From CAZFVY01 sp964522665 (GTDB taxonomy: Bacteria > Verrucomicrobiota > Verrucomicrobiia > Limisphaerales > CAZFVY01), in the NCBI GenBank assembly GCA_964522665.1, contig CAZFVY010000017.1, forward strand, positions 1-64,000: a stretch of DNA of 64,000 bases. The letters run 5' to 3'. The notes beneath the pieces are model-generated. The model had not been told where the DNA came from. It did no database searches and saw only the letters and a list, made by a program, of their open reading frames with translations. The position numbers were made by a program, and so were the translations under genes. Positions 52,497-60,881 of this stretch are shown in pieces; position 1 is the stretch's first letter, and every line of letters begins with the position of its first letter.

Positions 52497-54116
52497 ATGA
52501 CATTTTTACCGATTGCGGAACGGGAACTCCGAGTGGCGGCGCGCCGCCCCGGAACCTATTGGTCGCGCTTCTGGGTGGCGTTGGTGGTCATGACCATCTG
52601 GCTCGTGATGCTGACGAGCGTGCAAAACTTTCCCCAATCGGTTCGCGGACAAGTCCTGCTGAACGGCATCGGCGGAATCGCCCTGATTTTCTGCCTGGCG
52701 GCCGGGGCGTTTTTCACCGCCGATTGCCTCGCCTTCGAGAAACGGGAAGGGACGCTGGGCCTGCTTTTCCTGACCGATTTGAAGACTTACGACATCGTCT
52801 TCGGCAAACTGGCGGCGAATTCGCTCCACAGTTTGTTCGGGCTGCTCGCGATGGTGCCGATGCTCAGCCTGGCGTTGTCTTTCGGGGGCGTGACCGGCTG
52901 GGAGGTGGCGCGCTTGACGCTGGTTTTTCTGTTGGCGCTGTTTTTCTCAGTGAGCGTGGGGATGTGCGTTTCGGCGTTGAGTCGCGAGGCGCGCGACGCC
53001 TTATCGCGGGCCATGACGGTCGTTATCCTGGTGACCGTCGGGCCGCCCGCGTTCGTGGGCCTGCTCTCGCTTACGCGGCACCCAGTCTGGTTGGAAAGCC
53101 TCAACTGGATAAGTCCGTACCACGTCTTCCGCGGCGCCTTTAATTCAAGCTACCTTCTGCGACAAGGCCCGCGTGATTTCTGGGCTTCCGTGAGCGGCGT
53201 GGCTCTGGTGGGGTTGGGCGCCATCACATGGGCAAACCTGGCGTTGCCCCGGCATTGGCAAGACCGGGAAGTCGCGGCGCCAGGGGCGACCAAGGCTGCG
53301 CGAGCAAATGTCGGCGCCACCGCCCAACGCCGCGGGCAACTTCTACCCTTGGCGGATCAAAATCCATTTTATTGGCTGGCTAAGCGCGATCGGGTCGGCC
53401 GGCGTGGGGTTTCGCTCGCCATCGTTTGCCTGGGTCCGATCTGGGTGGTGGCCATGCTCGTGTTCGCCTTCTATCGCAATTCCGCGTCCCTGGCGATCAG
53501 TGTCGGCGTCTCTCAATTATCGACGTACGTCATGATTTTCTTCCTGAAATTAATGGTCGCCTCGGAGGCCAGCCGCCGCAGCTATCAGGATCGTCAAACG
53601 GGCGCGTGGGAGCTCCTGCTCGTCACCCCGCTCTCGCTTGACGAGATTTTGGACGGGTCGCGGCGCGCGTTGGGAGAGCAGTTCCGCAAGACGCTTTGGT
53701 TCCTAACGGTCGTGGTTTTGGTAAACACGCTTTTGATGACCGGACTGGTCGGGCAAGTCCCCGGTTCGTCGGCGCAAGGAGTCTGGCTGCCGATCGTCAT
53801 GGCGATCGGCCAGACGATCCTGCTCTGGCGCGATTTCGAGGCCCTGGCCTGGGTCGGCATGTGGCGGGGCCTGAACGCGAAGCAACACCGCGGCGCCATC
53901 CTCGAGACGTACGGCCAAGTCATCGCGGCGCGTTGGCTGGGAGGCATCATGCTGCTGCCGTTTGTCACCCGGATTCTGACCTCACCGCACCTGCTGCAGG
54001 TCGCCTGGATCGGAGGCTTCGTGCTGCTGGACAGAGTTCTTGAAGAAGTGGCGAAGCGAAATCTCCGCGACCATTTCCGCGCGGTATTGCAAAGGCGCGG
54101 CACGGTCGGCGCCTGA
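52497..54116 (+). CDS. ABC-2 type permease, first of tandem pair
   Basis: A 539-residue protein with about 12 hydrophobic helices: FWVALVVMTIWLVMLTSVQN, a GIALIFCLAAGAFFTADCL helix followed by EKREGTLGLLFLTDL (the coupling segment of ABC-2/GldF-type permeases), and a second half repeating this pattern (EASRRSYQDRQTGAWELLLV). The two halves look like an internal duplication. No ATPase gene lies nearby, so its partner must be elsewhere. It is about half identical to the next gene. Confidence 0.87.
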   Translation: MTFLPIAERELRVAARRPGTYWSRFWVALVVMTIWLVMLTSVQNFPQSVRGQVLLNGIGGIALIFCLAAGAFFTADCLAFEKREGTLGLLFLTDLKTYDIVFGKLAANSLHSLFGLLAMVPMLSLALSFGGVTGWEVARLTLVFLLALFFSVSVGMCVSALSREARDALSRAMTVVILVTVGPPAFVGLLSLTRHPVWLESLNWISPYHVFRGAFNSSYLLRQGPRDFWASVSGVALVGLGAITWANLALPRHWQDREVAAPGATKAARANVGATAQRRGQLLPLADQNPFYWLAKRDRVGRRGVSLAIVCLGPIWVVAMLVFAFYRNSASLAISVGVSQLSTYVMIFFLKLMVASEASRRSYQDRQTGAWELLLVTPLSLDEILDGSRRALGEQFRKTLWFLTVVVLVNTLLMTGLVGQVPGSSAQGVWLPIVMAIGQTILLWRDFEALAWVGMWRGLNAKQHRGAILETYGQVIAARWLGGIMLLPFVTRILTSPHLLQVAWIGGFVLLDRVLEEVAKRNLRDHFRAVLQRRGTVGA

Positions 54117-54211
54117 ACGCTCGCCGCGAGACATTGAGCGAATCACGGCGCCCGATGTCCAAGGCCTTCAGAATGAACGCCGCGTGGAAACGAATTGACC
54201 CGTCTTGAGGC

Positions 54212-55834
54212 ATGACATTTTTGCCCATCGTGGAACGGGAACTGCGGGTGGCGGCGCGCCACGCCGCCACCTATTGGACCCGCTTTTGGGTGGCGTTCAG
54301 CGTGCTCGTGATCTGGCTCGTGATGCTGGCCAATCTAGGCTCGATGCCTCCGCCGCAGCGCGGCCTCGTCCTCTTGAATGGTCTCGGCGTGATCGCCCTG
54401 ACCCTGTGTTTGACCGCCGGGGTGTTCCTGACTTCTGACTGCCTCTCGGTCGAGAAACGTGAAGGGACGCTGGGCCTGCTCTTTCTGACGGACCTGCGGG
54501 CGTACGACGTCGTGCTCGGAAAATTCGTGATCGGCTCGGCCCGCGCGTTTTTCGCGTTGCTGGCGATGTTTCCCTTGCTCACGCTGGCGTTGCTGGCGGG
54601 CAGCGTGACCGGAGCCGAATGCTGGCGGTTGTTGCTGGTCTGCCTGGCCTCGCTGTTCCTTTCGACGAGCGTCGGCATGGTCGTCTCGGCGTTCAGCCGC
54701 GAGGCGCGGGACGGGATTGGCCGGACGCTCCTGGTCTTGCTCGGGTTGACGGGCGTTGGCCCAGCCGTCTGGCTCTTGGTCTCGCTAATCAAATACATTC
54801 CCTCGCTGGATTTCCTGCGGTGGATCAGCCCGGCATACGCGTACCGCCAGGCCTTTGAATCCGCGTACGCGACGAGGCGCGGCGCCGCGGATTACTGGTT
54901 CTCGTTGAGCCTGATCACCGCGATCGGCCTCGGATGTCTCATCGCGGCCTGCCTCGTTTTGCCGCGCGGCTGGAAGGACCTGCCCGCCGCGGCGCCTGGC
55001 GCGAACCGCCCTGCCGGCGCGTTTCGCCGCCGGCGGAACAGAAAAGCGCCACCGCCCGCGCTCGCCGACCACCCGCCCTGCTACTGGCTCGCCATCCGCG
55101 ACTCGGCTCCGCTTCGCCGCGCGTGGCAGGTGTTCGTCTGGCTGATTCCCCTTTGGCTGGTGTCGCTGCTCACGGCCTTCGCCACGTCGCGCTCGGAAGC
55201 CTTTGTCATCACCCTATTCACGGCGTATGGGCTTCATCAAACGATCAAGATCTTGATCGCCACCGAGGCGAGTCGGCGGATGAACGAGGACCGCCAAAGC
55301 GGCGCCTGGGAACTATTATTGGTCACACCGCTCCCCGTGCCCGCGATTCTGCACGGTCAAACGGAAGCCCTGCGGAATCAGTTCCGCCGGCCCATTTGGG
55401 CTTTGGCGGCGGTCAATGGCGCCATGGTGGCCGCGGTTCTGCTCTCGGGTGAACGCGTCCATATCAACCCGAACGAGTTGGGGCTCTTCCTCCTCGTGTT
55501 CATCGGCGGCGCGGCGACGGCCTGGGCCGATTCTGGGGCGTTAATCCGTGTCGGGATGTGGCAGGGGCTTAACGCGCGTCAGCACCCGCGGGCCATCGCG
55601 GAAACCCTCGGTCTCGTCATGGGCGTCCCCTGGATGTTAATCTTTCTGTTCCCCATCATCGCGCCCCGCTTTCACAGCAATGGCGATGCGGCGACCGCGT
55701 TGGTGATTTGGTTCGCGTTAGGCCTCGTCTTGGACCTCGCGGTCGGCGCGTCCTCCGGAGCCAAACTGCGCGCGCGTTTTCGCGCCACGCTTGCGCGCCG
55801 CTTCACGGCCCCGATGATCACCCCGAAACGGTAG
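54212..55834 (+). CDS. ABC-2 type permease, second of tandem pair
   Basis: A 540-residue paralogue of the preceding gene with the same start (MTFLPIVERELRVAARHAAT), coupling segment EKREGTLGLLFLTDL and second-half motif EASRRMNEDRQSGAWELLLV. It follows at 95 bp on the same strand. The pair probably arose by tandem duplication and may form a heterodimeric membrane channel. The substrate is unknown. Confidence 0.87.
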   Translation: MTFLPIVERELRVAARHAATYWTRFWVAFSVLVIWLVMLANLGSMPPPQRGLVLLNGLGVIALTLCLTAGVFLTSDCLSVEKREGTLGLLFLTDLRAYDVVLGKFVIGSARAFFALLAMFPLLTLALLAGSVTGAECWRLLLVCLASLFLSTSVGMVVSAFSREARDGIGRTLLVLLGLTGVGPAVWLLVSLIKYIPSLDFLRWISPAYAYRQAFESAYATRRGAADYWFSLSLITAIGLGCLIAACLVLPRGWKDLPAAAPGANRPAGAFRRRRNRKAPPPALADHPPCYWLAIRDSAPLRRAWQVFVWLIPLWLVSLLTAFATSRSEAFVITLFTAYGLHQTIKILIATEASRRMNEDRQSGAWELLLVTPLPVPAILHGQTEALRNQFRRPIWALAAVNGAMVAAVLLSGERVHINPNELGLFLLVFIGGAATAWADSGALIRVGMWQGLNARQHPRAIAETLGLVMGVPWMLIFLFPIIAPRFHSNGDAATALVIWFALGLVLDLAVGASSGAKLRARFRATLARRFTAPMITPKR

Positions 55835-56035
55835 CGTTCGCCCCCGCTGAGTCACGCCGGTTTCGGAGCGCGGGTCTGCGGCCCGTAGCAGCTACTGCAA
55901 CCAGCGCCCAATCGGAAAGACGTGCGCCCACTTGACTGGTGGACACGCTGCGACTCACAGAGTCGCGCGCCGTTGGATACCGATTTGCCCGTTCGGGGCC
56001 CGAACGCGGGAATCGCGCCGACTGGCGCGCGCGTG

Positions 56036-56659
56036 TTACTTCAGCAATCCATTGAGCACCGCCACCGCTTCCTGCCGCGTGGTAAGAACTTTCTTCAATT
56101 CCTCCTGCGCCTGCTCGAGCTTGGCCTCGTTGGCGCGGCGGGATTCACGCAGCGCCGCGAGCTTGGTCTTGATCTCGTCGGGTGACGCTTTGGCCGTTAA
56201 CGCGTCGCGCAAGGCTTTGGTCTCGGGGCTTTGGCCACCGGGACCACCCGGACCGCCCGGTCTAAAACCGCCGCCAACTTGAGGCCCGCCCGGGCCGCCG
56301 CCGTTCTCACCGCCTGTCCCGCCCGCGCCACCGCTGGCGCCACCGGGACCGCCGGGACCTCGTCCGGGCGGCGGGCCGCCCATCATTCCGCCGAATCCGC
56401 CACCGCCGCCCACCGCGCGCCGGGTATCCATCACCACCTGGATACGGTCCTGGATAAACTTCCACTCGTCGTCATTGGTCACGTCGAACTGCTCGCGCAT
56501 CCGCTCCATGGCGCGCTGGCGCATCTGTTGCGGGTCGAAGCTGCCCGGCCCTTGCGGCGGACCGTCGGGCGCCTGCGCGACGACGCGCGGGGCGGCGGCG
56601 GCCAGCGTGGAAAGGGTCACGGCGATCAGGCAAAGGCGTCTCTGGATACGGTTATTCAT
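56036..56659 (-). CDS. Periplasmic Spy/CpxP-like protein with Gly/Pro-rich linker
   Basis: A 207-residue exported protein with a signal peptide (RLCLIAVTLSTLAAAAPRVV). Helical segments MRQRAMERMREQFDVTNDDE and ETKALRDALTAKASPDEIKT with LTTRQEAVAVLNGLLK at the end recall the LTxxQ helical hairpins of Spy/CpxP/ZraP proteins. Between them is a Gly/Pro-rich tract (about residues 83-145). A role as envelope-stress or metal-stress chaperone is inferred. It lies 60 bp downstream of the cytochrome c gene in one apparent operon, divergent from a two-component system. Confidence 0.72.
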   Translation of the reverse strand: MNNRIQRRLCLIAVTLSTLAAAAPRVVAQAPDGPPQGPGSFDPQQMRQRAMERMREQFDVTNDDEWKFIQDRIQVVMDTRRAVGGGGGFGGMMGGPPPGRGPGGPGGASGGAGGTGGENGGGPGGPQVGGGFRPGGPGGPGGQSPETKALRDALTAKASPDEIKTKLAALRESRRANEAKLEQAQEELKKVLTTRQEAVAVLNGLLK

Positions 56660-56719
56660 AAGGCGGTTGGCATGGTTAACGTTTGCGGTCTCTGTCTAAG
56701 GTTCGGTCGTGAGCGGACG

Positions 56720-57298
56720 TTATTTTGCGCCTTGATCAATCCAAGCGCGCAGCAGACCAACCTGTTCGACGGTCAAGGGTTTCGGCGGCGGACCAAATCC
56801 ACCGGGACCGCCGGGACCACCGCGTCCCCCGGGGGGAGGACCGCCCGGGCCGCCTGGCGGCGGACCACCAGGGCCTCCAGGAGGCGGACCGCCTGGCCCA
56901 CCGGGACCACCAGGGCCGCCGGGGCCCCGCCCGCCCGGACCACCGGGACCGCGCTTGGGCGGCATCGCGATCTCATCGTCAATGCGCGCGGCGGCAGCGA
57001 CCAAAAGACTTTTCTGGCTGGCTCCGGCGACCACGACTTTGCCGTCCTCGCCCCCTTTGAGTACGGCGGCCAGGCTGTCCAACCGCAAATCGCCTTTATG
57101 CCGCTCCTCGCCGTGACAACGAAAACAGGATGCTTCCAGGATCGGCCGGATGTCCTTTTCGTAGGTCACGCCCGCCGCCGTGGCCGCGGGCGGGAGCTTG
57201 CTGACATCCACTTTGCTGATGTTCCAAACGTCGTCGGCGAGGGCGGAGGCGCCGACCCCGAGCAGCCCGGCCAACATCGATGCGGATAAAATATTCAT
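56720..57298 (-). CDS. PSCyt1-type cytochrome c with collagen-like insert
   Basis: A 192-residue secreted protein: signal peptide, then VTYEKDIRPILEASCFRCHG with the haem c site CFRCH, KGDLRLDSLAAVLKGGEDGK, EIAMPPK (the Met/Pro of PSCyt1 domains) and a C-terminal helix LTVEQVGLLRAWIDQGA. Between MPPK and the last helix a stretch of about 60 residues is made of GGPGGP/PPGGPGG repeats, absent from usual members. The ATG at 57298 has a CTTAAT-N5-CTTAAT box 39 bp upstream. It is first gene of the operon with the Spy-like protein. Confidence 0.87.
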   Translation of the reverse strand: MNILSASMLAGLLGVGASALADDVWNISKVDVSKLPPAATAAGVTYEKDIRPILEASCFRCHGEERHKGDLRLDSLAAVLKGGEDGKVVVAGASQKSLLVAAAARIDDEIAMPPKRGPGGPGGRGPGGPGGPGGPGGPPPGGPGGPPPGGPGGPPPGGRGGPGGPGGFGPPPKPLTVEQVGLLRAWIDQGAK

Positions 57299-57336
57299 AG
57301 TTGTTGTATTGACGGCCGCACTCTACGCGAAGGCAG

Positions 57337-57353
57337 ATTAAGGCGACATTAAG
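57337..57353 (-). promoter_or_regulatory. PmrA-type operator facing the cytochrome operon
   Basis: Read on the minus strand this is CTTAAT-GTCGC-CTTAAT, an exact direct repeat with 5-bp spacing and an 11-bp period, as expected for an OmpR-family dimer. It lies 39 bp before the cytochrome c ATG. Confidence 0.65.
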
Positions 57354-57404
57354 GCAACTAAAAAGTGGCTGGCCGGCCTCGGCATGAGCGGGGAGTTGAT
57401 CCCT

Positions 57405-57421
57405 CTTAATCCTCCCTTAAT
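57405..57421 (+). promoter_or_regulatory. PmrA-type operator facing the response regulator gene
   Basis: On the plus strand this is CTTAAT-CCTCC-CTTAAT, the same direct repeat and spacing as the box at 57337-57353 but in the opposite orientation. It lies 87 bp before the response-regulator GTG, consistent with autoregulation. Confidence 0.65.
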
Positions 57422-57508
57422 CGAGCCTCGCGTATGCTTTGAGGCCGGGACGCGCCAATTGAAGTGTCTTCGCTGGCTGCCCGTGATACAAATGCCCGAA
57501 ATACCATC

Positions 57509-58162
57509 GTGAGAATCCTGGTCGTCGAAGATGAGCCGCGTCTGTTGCGCAATCTGGCCAAAGCCTTGCGCGAGGCCGGCTACGCGGTCGATACCGCCGA
57601 AGAGGGCGAGGAAGGCCTGTTCAAGGCGGATAGCTACAATTACGACGCCATCGTGCTCGACGTGATGCTGCCCGGAATCGACGGCTGGGAACTACTGGAG
57701 CGGCTCCGCAAGAAGAAATCCACGCCGGTCCTGATGCTGACCGCCCGGGACGCTCACCCCGACCGCGTGCGCGGCTTGGACGCGGGCGCGGACGATTACC
57801 TGATAAAGCCGTTCGACCTCGCCGAACTCCTGGCGCGGTTGCGGGCGCTGATTCGCCGCTCCGCCGGACAAGCGGATTCCGTGCTGGAATTTGGCGACGT
57901 CCTGATCGACACCCGGTCCCGCTCGGTAACGCGCGCCGGCGAGGCGATCACGCTCACCGCGCGCGAGTACGCGATCCTCGAGTACCTGGCGCTCCACCGC
58001 GGCGAAGTCGTGACGCGCACGGCGCTCTACGAGCATCTCTTCGATGAAACCGACGACACGCTCTCTAACCTGGTGGACGTGCACGTCTTCAGCATCCGCA
58101 AAAAACTGGGCCGCGATCTCATCGCGACCCGCCGTGGGCAAGGCTACTGCGTCGAGAATTAA
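57509..58162 (+). CDS. OmpR/PhoB-family response regulator
   Basis: A 217-residue regulator. The receiver domain (1-115) has VVEDEPRLL, the phospho-acceptor Asp in DAIVLDVMLPGIDGWE, MLTARDA and the switch Lys in YLIKPFDLAEL. The winged-helix output domain follows (ITLTAREYAILEYLALHRGE, VDVHVFSIRKKLG). GTG 57509 is the family start; the in-frame upstream extension to 57464 is not needed. The kinase gene follows 9 bp downstream. It probably binds the two CTTAAT boxes in its promoter region. Confidence 0.95.
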   Translation: MRILVVEDEPRLLRNLAKALREAGYAVDTAEEGEEGLFKADSYNYDAIVLDVMLPGIDGWELLERLRKKKSTPVLMLTARDAHPDRVRGLDAGADDYLIKPFDLAELLARLRALIRRSAGQADSVLEFGDVLIDTRSRSVTRAGEAITLTAREYAILEYLALHRGEVVTRTALYEHLFDETDDTLSNLVDVHVFSIRKKLGRDLIATRRGQGYCVEN

Positions 58163-58171
58163 TTCCGCCTC

Positions 58172-59728
58172 ATGTTTACCAAATCGATCCGTTGGCGGCT
58201 GCAACTCTGGCTCGCGTTTTTGCTGGTCTGCGTGTTGAGCGGCTTCGGCGCCGCGGTCAACCAGCTTCACCGCGATAACCAATTCAAGCAGATTGACGAT
58301 GAATTGGAGCGGCGGGTCGTGGCGCTGAGCGCCGCCGTCCGCGGCGGTCCGTCGCGCGGATTCGGCCCCGGTCGGCCGCCGTTCGATGGCGGGGGACATC
58401 GGCCGGATCAAGGCGGCGAGGGGCGAAGGCCCGATTTCGGTGGCGATGGCCACCGGCCTGACTTTGACCTCGACGGCGGCGCACACCATCCGCCACCGCA
58501 TGGCTGGCCCGATTCGCCACCGCCGTTCGGCGGGCCTGGGATGCGCCGTGAGATTCACCTTTCGGCGGCGGTGACCAATTTGTTCGAGGAGGCCAACGCC
58601 AGTTCGTTTTATTTCGCGATCTGGTCCCGGGACGGCGACGCTTTGGAACGCTCCACGAACGCGCCCATGGAATTGCCCCGCCCGGCCCGCGCGGACACGT
58701 TGCCCCATACCCGCATGAGAGAACCGTTTCGCGAAGCGTATCATTTCACGGAAATGGGCGACTGCGTGCTCGCCGGGCGCGATATTACGGCGGATTTAAA
58801 CGGCTTACGCCGGTTCGCCTGGTGGCTGTTGACCGCGGGCGGCACGGTGCTGGCGTTTGGCCTCGGCGGCGGCTGGCTGTTGACGAGCCGCGCGATTCGT
58901 CCGGTCGTGGAAATCAGCGCCGCCGCCAGCCGCATTTCGGCGGGCAACTTGTCCGAGCGCATCAAGGGCGCCGATACCGACAATGAATTGGGCCGGCTCG
59001 CGGGCGTGTTGAATTCCACGTTCGCGCGCCTCGAAGCCGCGTTCGCGCAACAGAAACAGTTCACCGCGGACGCCTCGCACGAATTGCGCACCCCGCTCGC
59101 CGTCCTGATTTCCGAAGCCCAGACGACGCTGGCCCGCGAACGCAGTCCCGAAGAATATCGCGAAACCATCGAAGCCTGCCTCGTGACCGCGCAACAGATG
59201 CGCCGCCTCACCGAATCATTGCTCGACCTCGCCCGCGTCGATGCCGGTCACGAGCCGGCGCCTCGGGTCGCCCTCGATCTGGCCGAGCAAACCCGCGCCG
59301 GCGTGGAGCGCGTCCGTCCGCTGGCGGCTGAACAGAAGCTTCAGCTTCACTGCGACCTCGCGGCGACGGAGGCGTTCACCAATCCCGAACGCCTCGATCA
59401 AGTCATCACAAACCTGCTGACCAACGCCATCCACTACAATCGCCCCAACGGCGAAATCCGTGTCCGCGTCAGCGCCGAACCGGAGTCCGCCGTCCTCACG
59501 GTCGCCGATACCGGGCGCGGGATCGCCGAGAAGGATTTGCCGCACATTTTCGAGCGCTTTTATCGCGCCGACAAATCGCGCTCCCGCGCCGACGGCCATT
59601 TCGGCCTCGGCTTGGCCATTTGCAAAGCGATCGTCGAAGCCGACGGCGGCCGGATCGAAGTCGCCAGCCAGCCCGGGGTTGGAACGACTTTCACCGTCCG
59701 CCTCCCCAAACCGCCTGCAGGCAAATGA
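58172..59728 (+). CDS. Sensor histidine kinase with His/Asp/Gly-rich periplasmic loop
   Basis: A 518-residue membrane kinase. The first transmembrane helix (WLAFLLVCVLSGFGAAVNQL) precedes a periplasmic domain of about 190 residues. Its first part is extraordinarily rich in Gly, Pro, His, Asp and Arg (GGGHRPDQGG, GDGHRPDFDLDGGAHHPPPH). A second helix (FAWWLLTAGGTVLAFGLGGG) is followed by HAMP, HisKA (FTADASHELRTPLAVL, phospho-His) and HATPase_c (NLLTNAIHYNRPNG, DTGRGIAEKDLPHIFERFYR, GLGLAICKAIV). The His/Asp-rich loop suggests metal-ion sensing, as in CusS or PmrB-like kinases; this is inference. Confidence 0.93.
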   Translation: MFTKSIRWRLQLWLAFLLVCVLSGFGAAVNQLHRDNQFKQIDDELERRVVALSAAVRGGPSRGFGPGRPPFDGGGHRPDQGGEGRRPDFGGDGHRPDFDLDGGAHHPPPHGWPDSPPPFGGPGMRREIHLSAAVTNLFEEANASSFYFAIWSRDGDALERSTNAPMELPRPARADTLPHTRMREPFREAYHFTEMGDCVLAGRDITADLNGLRRFAWWLLTAGGTVLAFGLGGGWLLTSRAIRPVVEISAAASRISAGNLSERIKGADTDNELGRLAGVLNSTFARLEAAFAQQKQFTADASHELRTPLAVLISEAQTTLARERSPEEYRETIEACLVTAQQMRRLTESLLDLARVDAGHEPAPRVALDLAEQTRAGVERVRPLAAEQKLQLHCDLAATEAFTNPERLDQVITNLLTNAIHYNRPNGEIRVRVSAEPESAVLTVADTGRGIAEKDLPHIFERFYRADKSRSRADGHFGLGLAICKAIVEADGGRIEVASQPGVGTTFTVRLPKPPAGK

Positions 59729-59750
59729 GCTCTCGCGCGCGAGGCAACGG

Positions 59751-60781
59751 CTACTTGGACGAGGCGCCTTCGATCAACTCGATTGCAACGTCAAACCGGT
59801 CCAGCGCCTGCGCTCGCTCGGCGACCACGCCGTCTAAGAAACCTCGGACGTAGGTGGAGAACGTCTGCTGGGCTTGAGCCGTGCTCGTCGTCGGATTCGC
59901 CGTGAGGTTCGGGCGCACGTCGCCGTGGTACCGTTTTACGGCAGTGAGGAGATCCAGGATGGCGGCATCGAAGGCTTGGGCGGAGCCATTCGCTTTCGCG
60001 ATGTTGGCGGCGCCGTTGGTGACAACGGTGGTGTAGTCACTCGCCTTCGGTATCGCGATGTTGGTTAAACCTGCGAGGTCCGTCAGACCGGCCGATGACC
60101 ACGCGCGAATCAGCTTGTCAATGAAGCCGGTTCCCAAGAGTTGGTTCGTCAGATTGAACCAGGAGTTCGACGTCTGGGTTAGATAATTCGTCGCCGCCAG
60201 CTCGAACTCTCCGTTGAACGGAGAATTCGTGGCGATCAGGCCTTTGCCGCCGGAGAGCGCATTGAGACCGGTCGTGCCCATTGACATGAGCGCCAAATTG
60301 CTGGCGGTCTTGACGATGTTGGAGGGGTTCGAGGCGTAGCTCTTCACGTACCAGTTGCCGATGTCGTCCTTGGCGATCACATAGTTGGCGTCCCCGGCGC
60401 CCGCCACGCGGACGCGGTTAATGTTTTGCCAAGACTGTTTGTCGAGCTCGTGGAGCGCTGCGCTCTGCGCCTTTCCTTGCGCGTCAACGAGGTTGCCAAT
60501 GAGCGGCAAGGAACGCCACGCCTGACGCTCAAGGTCATTGCGCCAGACCGTGCTGCTGTTTGCGTTCAGCGTCGACGCCGGATAACTGCTCCGCAAGTAT
60601 GCCGAGGCGGGCCGGAGGTAAATCTTGCCGCTCTTCATGTCCAGCACGCGGTTGATGGCTTGAAGGAATTTGTCCTGGGCCGGCTGGGCGCTGGTGGGTG
60701 CGGCAGCGGGTGCGGCAGCGGGTGCGGCGGCGGGTGCGGCGGCGGGTGCGGCGGCGGGTGCGGCGGCGGGTGCGGCGGCGG
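59751..60781 (-). CDS. Large lipoprotein, C-terminal part (before the assembly gap)
   Basis: Reads from the Ala/Pro repeat (AAPAAAPAAAPTSAQPAQDK) through FLQAINRVLDMKSGKIYLRP to the stop after FDVAIELIEGASSK. The helical, Asn/Ser/Thr-rich sequence has no recognised domain. It is the same gene as the segment at 60882-62776; the frame differs only because the gap length (100 N) is arbitrary. The internal start at 60647 is not real. Confidence 0.72.
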
Positions 60782-60881
60782 NNNNNNNNNNNNNNNNNNN
60801 NNNNNNNNNNNNNNNNNNNNNNNNNNNNNNNNNNNNNNNNNNNNNNNNNNNNNNNNNNNNNNNNNNNNNNNNNNNNNNNNN
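60782..60881. other. Assembly gap of 100 N inside a 12-bp tandem repeat
   Basis: Exactly 100 N lie within a run of GGTGCGGCGGCG-type units encoding Ala-Ala-Pro-Ala on the minus strand. The repeat is seen on both sides (about 60708-60781 and 60882-60940). The gap is therefore a repeat collapse and its true length is unknown. Confidence 0.95.

Noticed and set aside
56231..57289. A 352-codon plus-strand frame across the cytochrome/Spy-like operon
   Set aside because: It is the complement of Gly/Pro-rich repeats, and the minus-strand genes have signal peptides and a haem motif.
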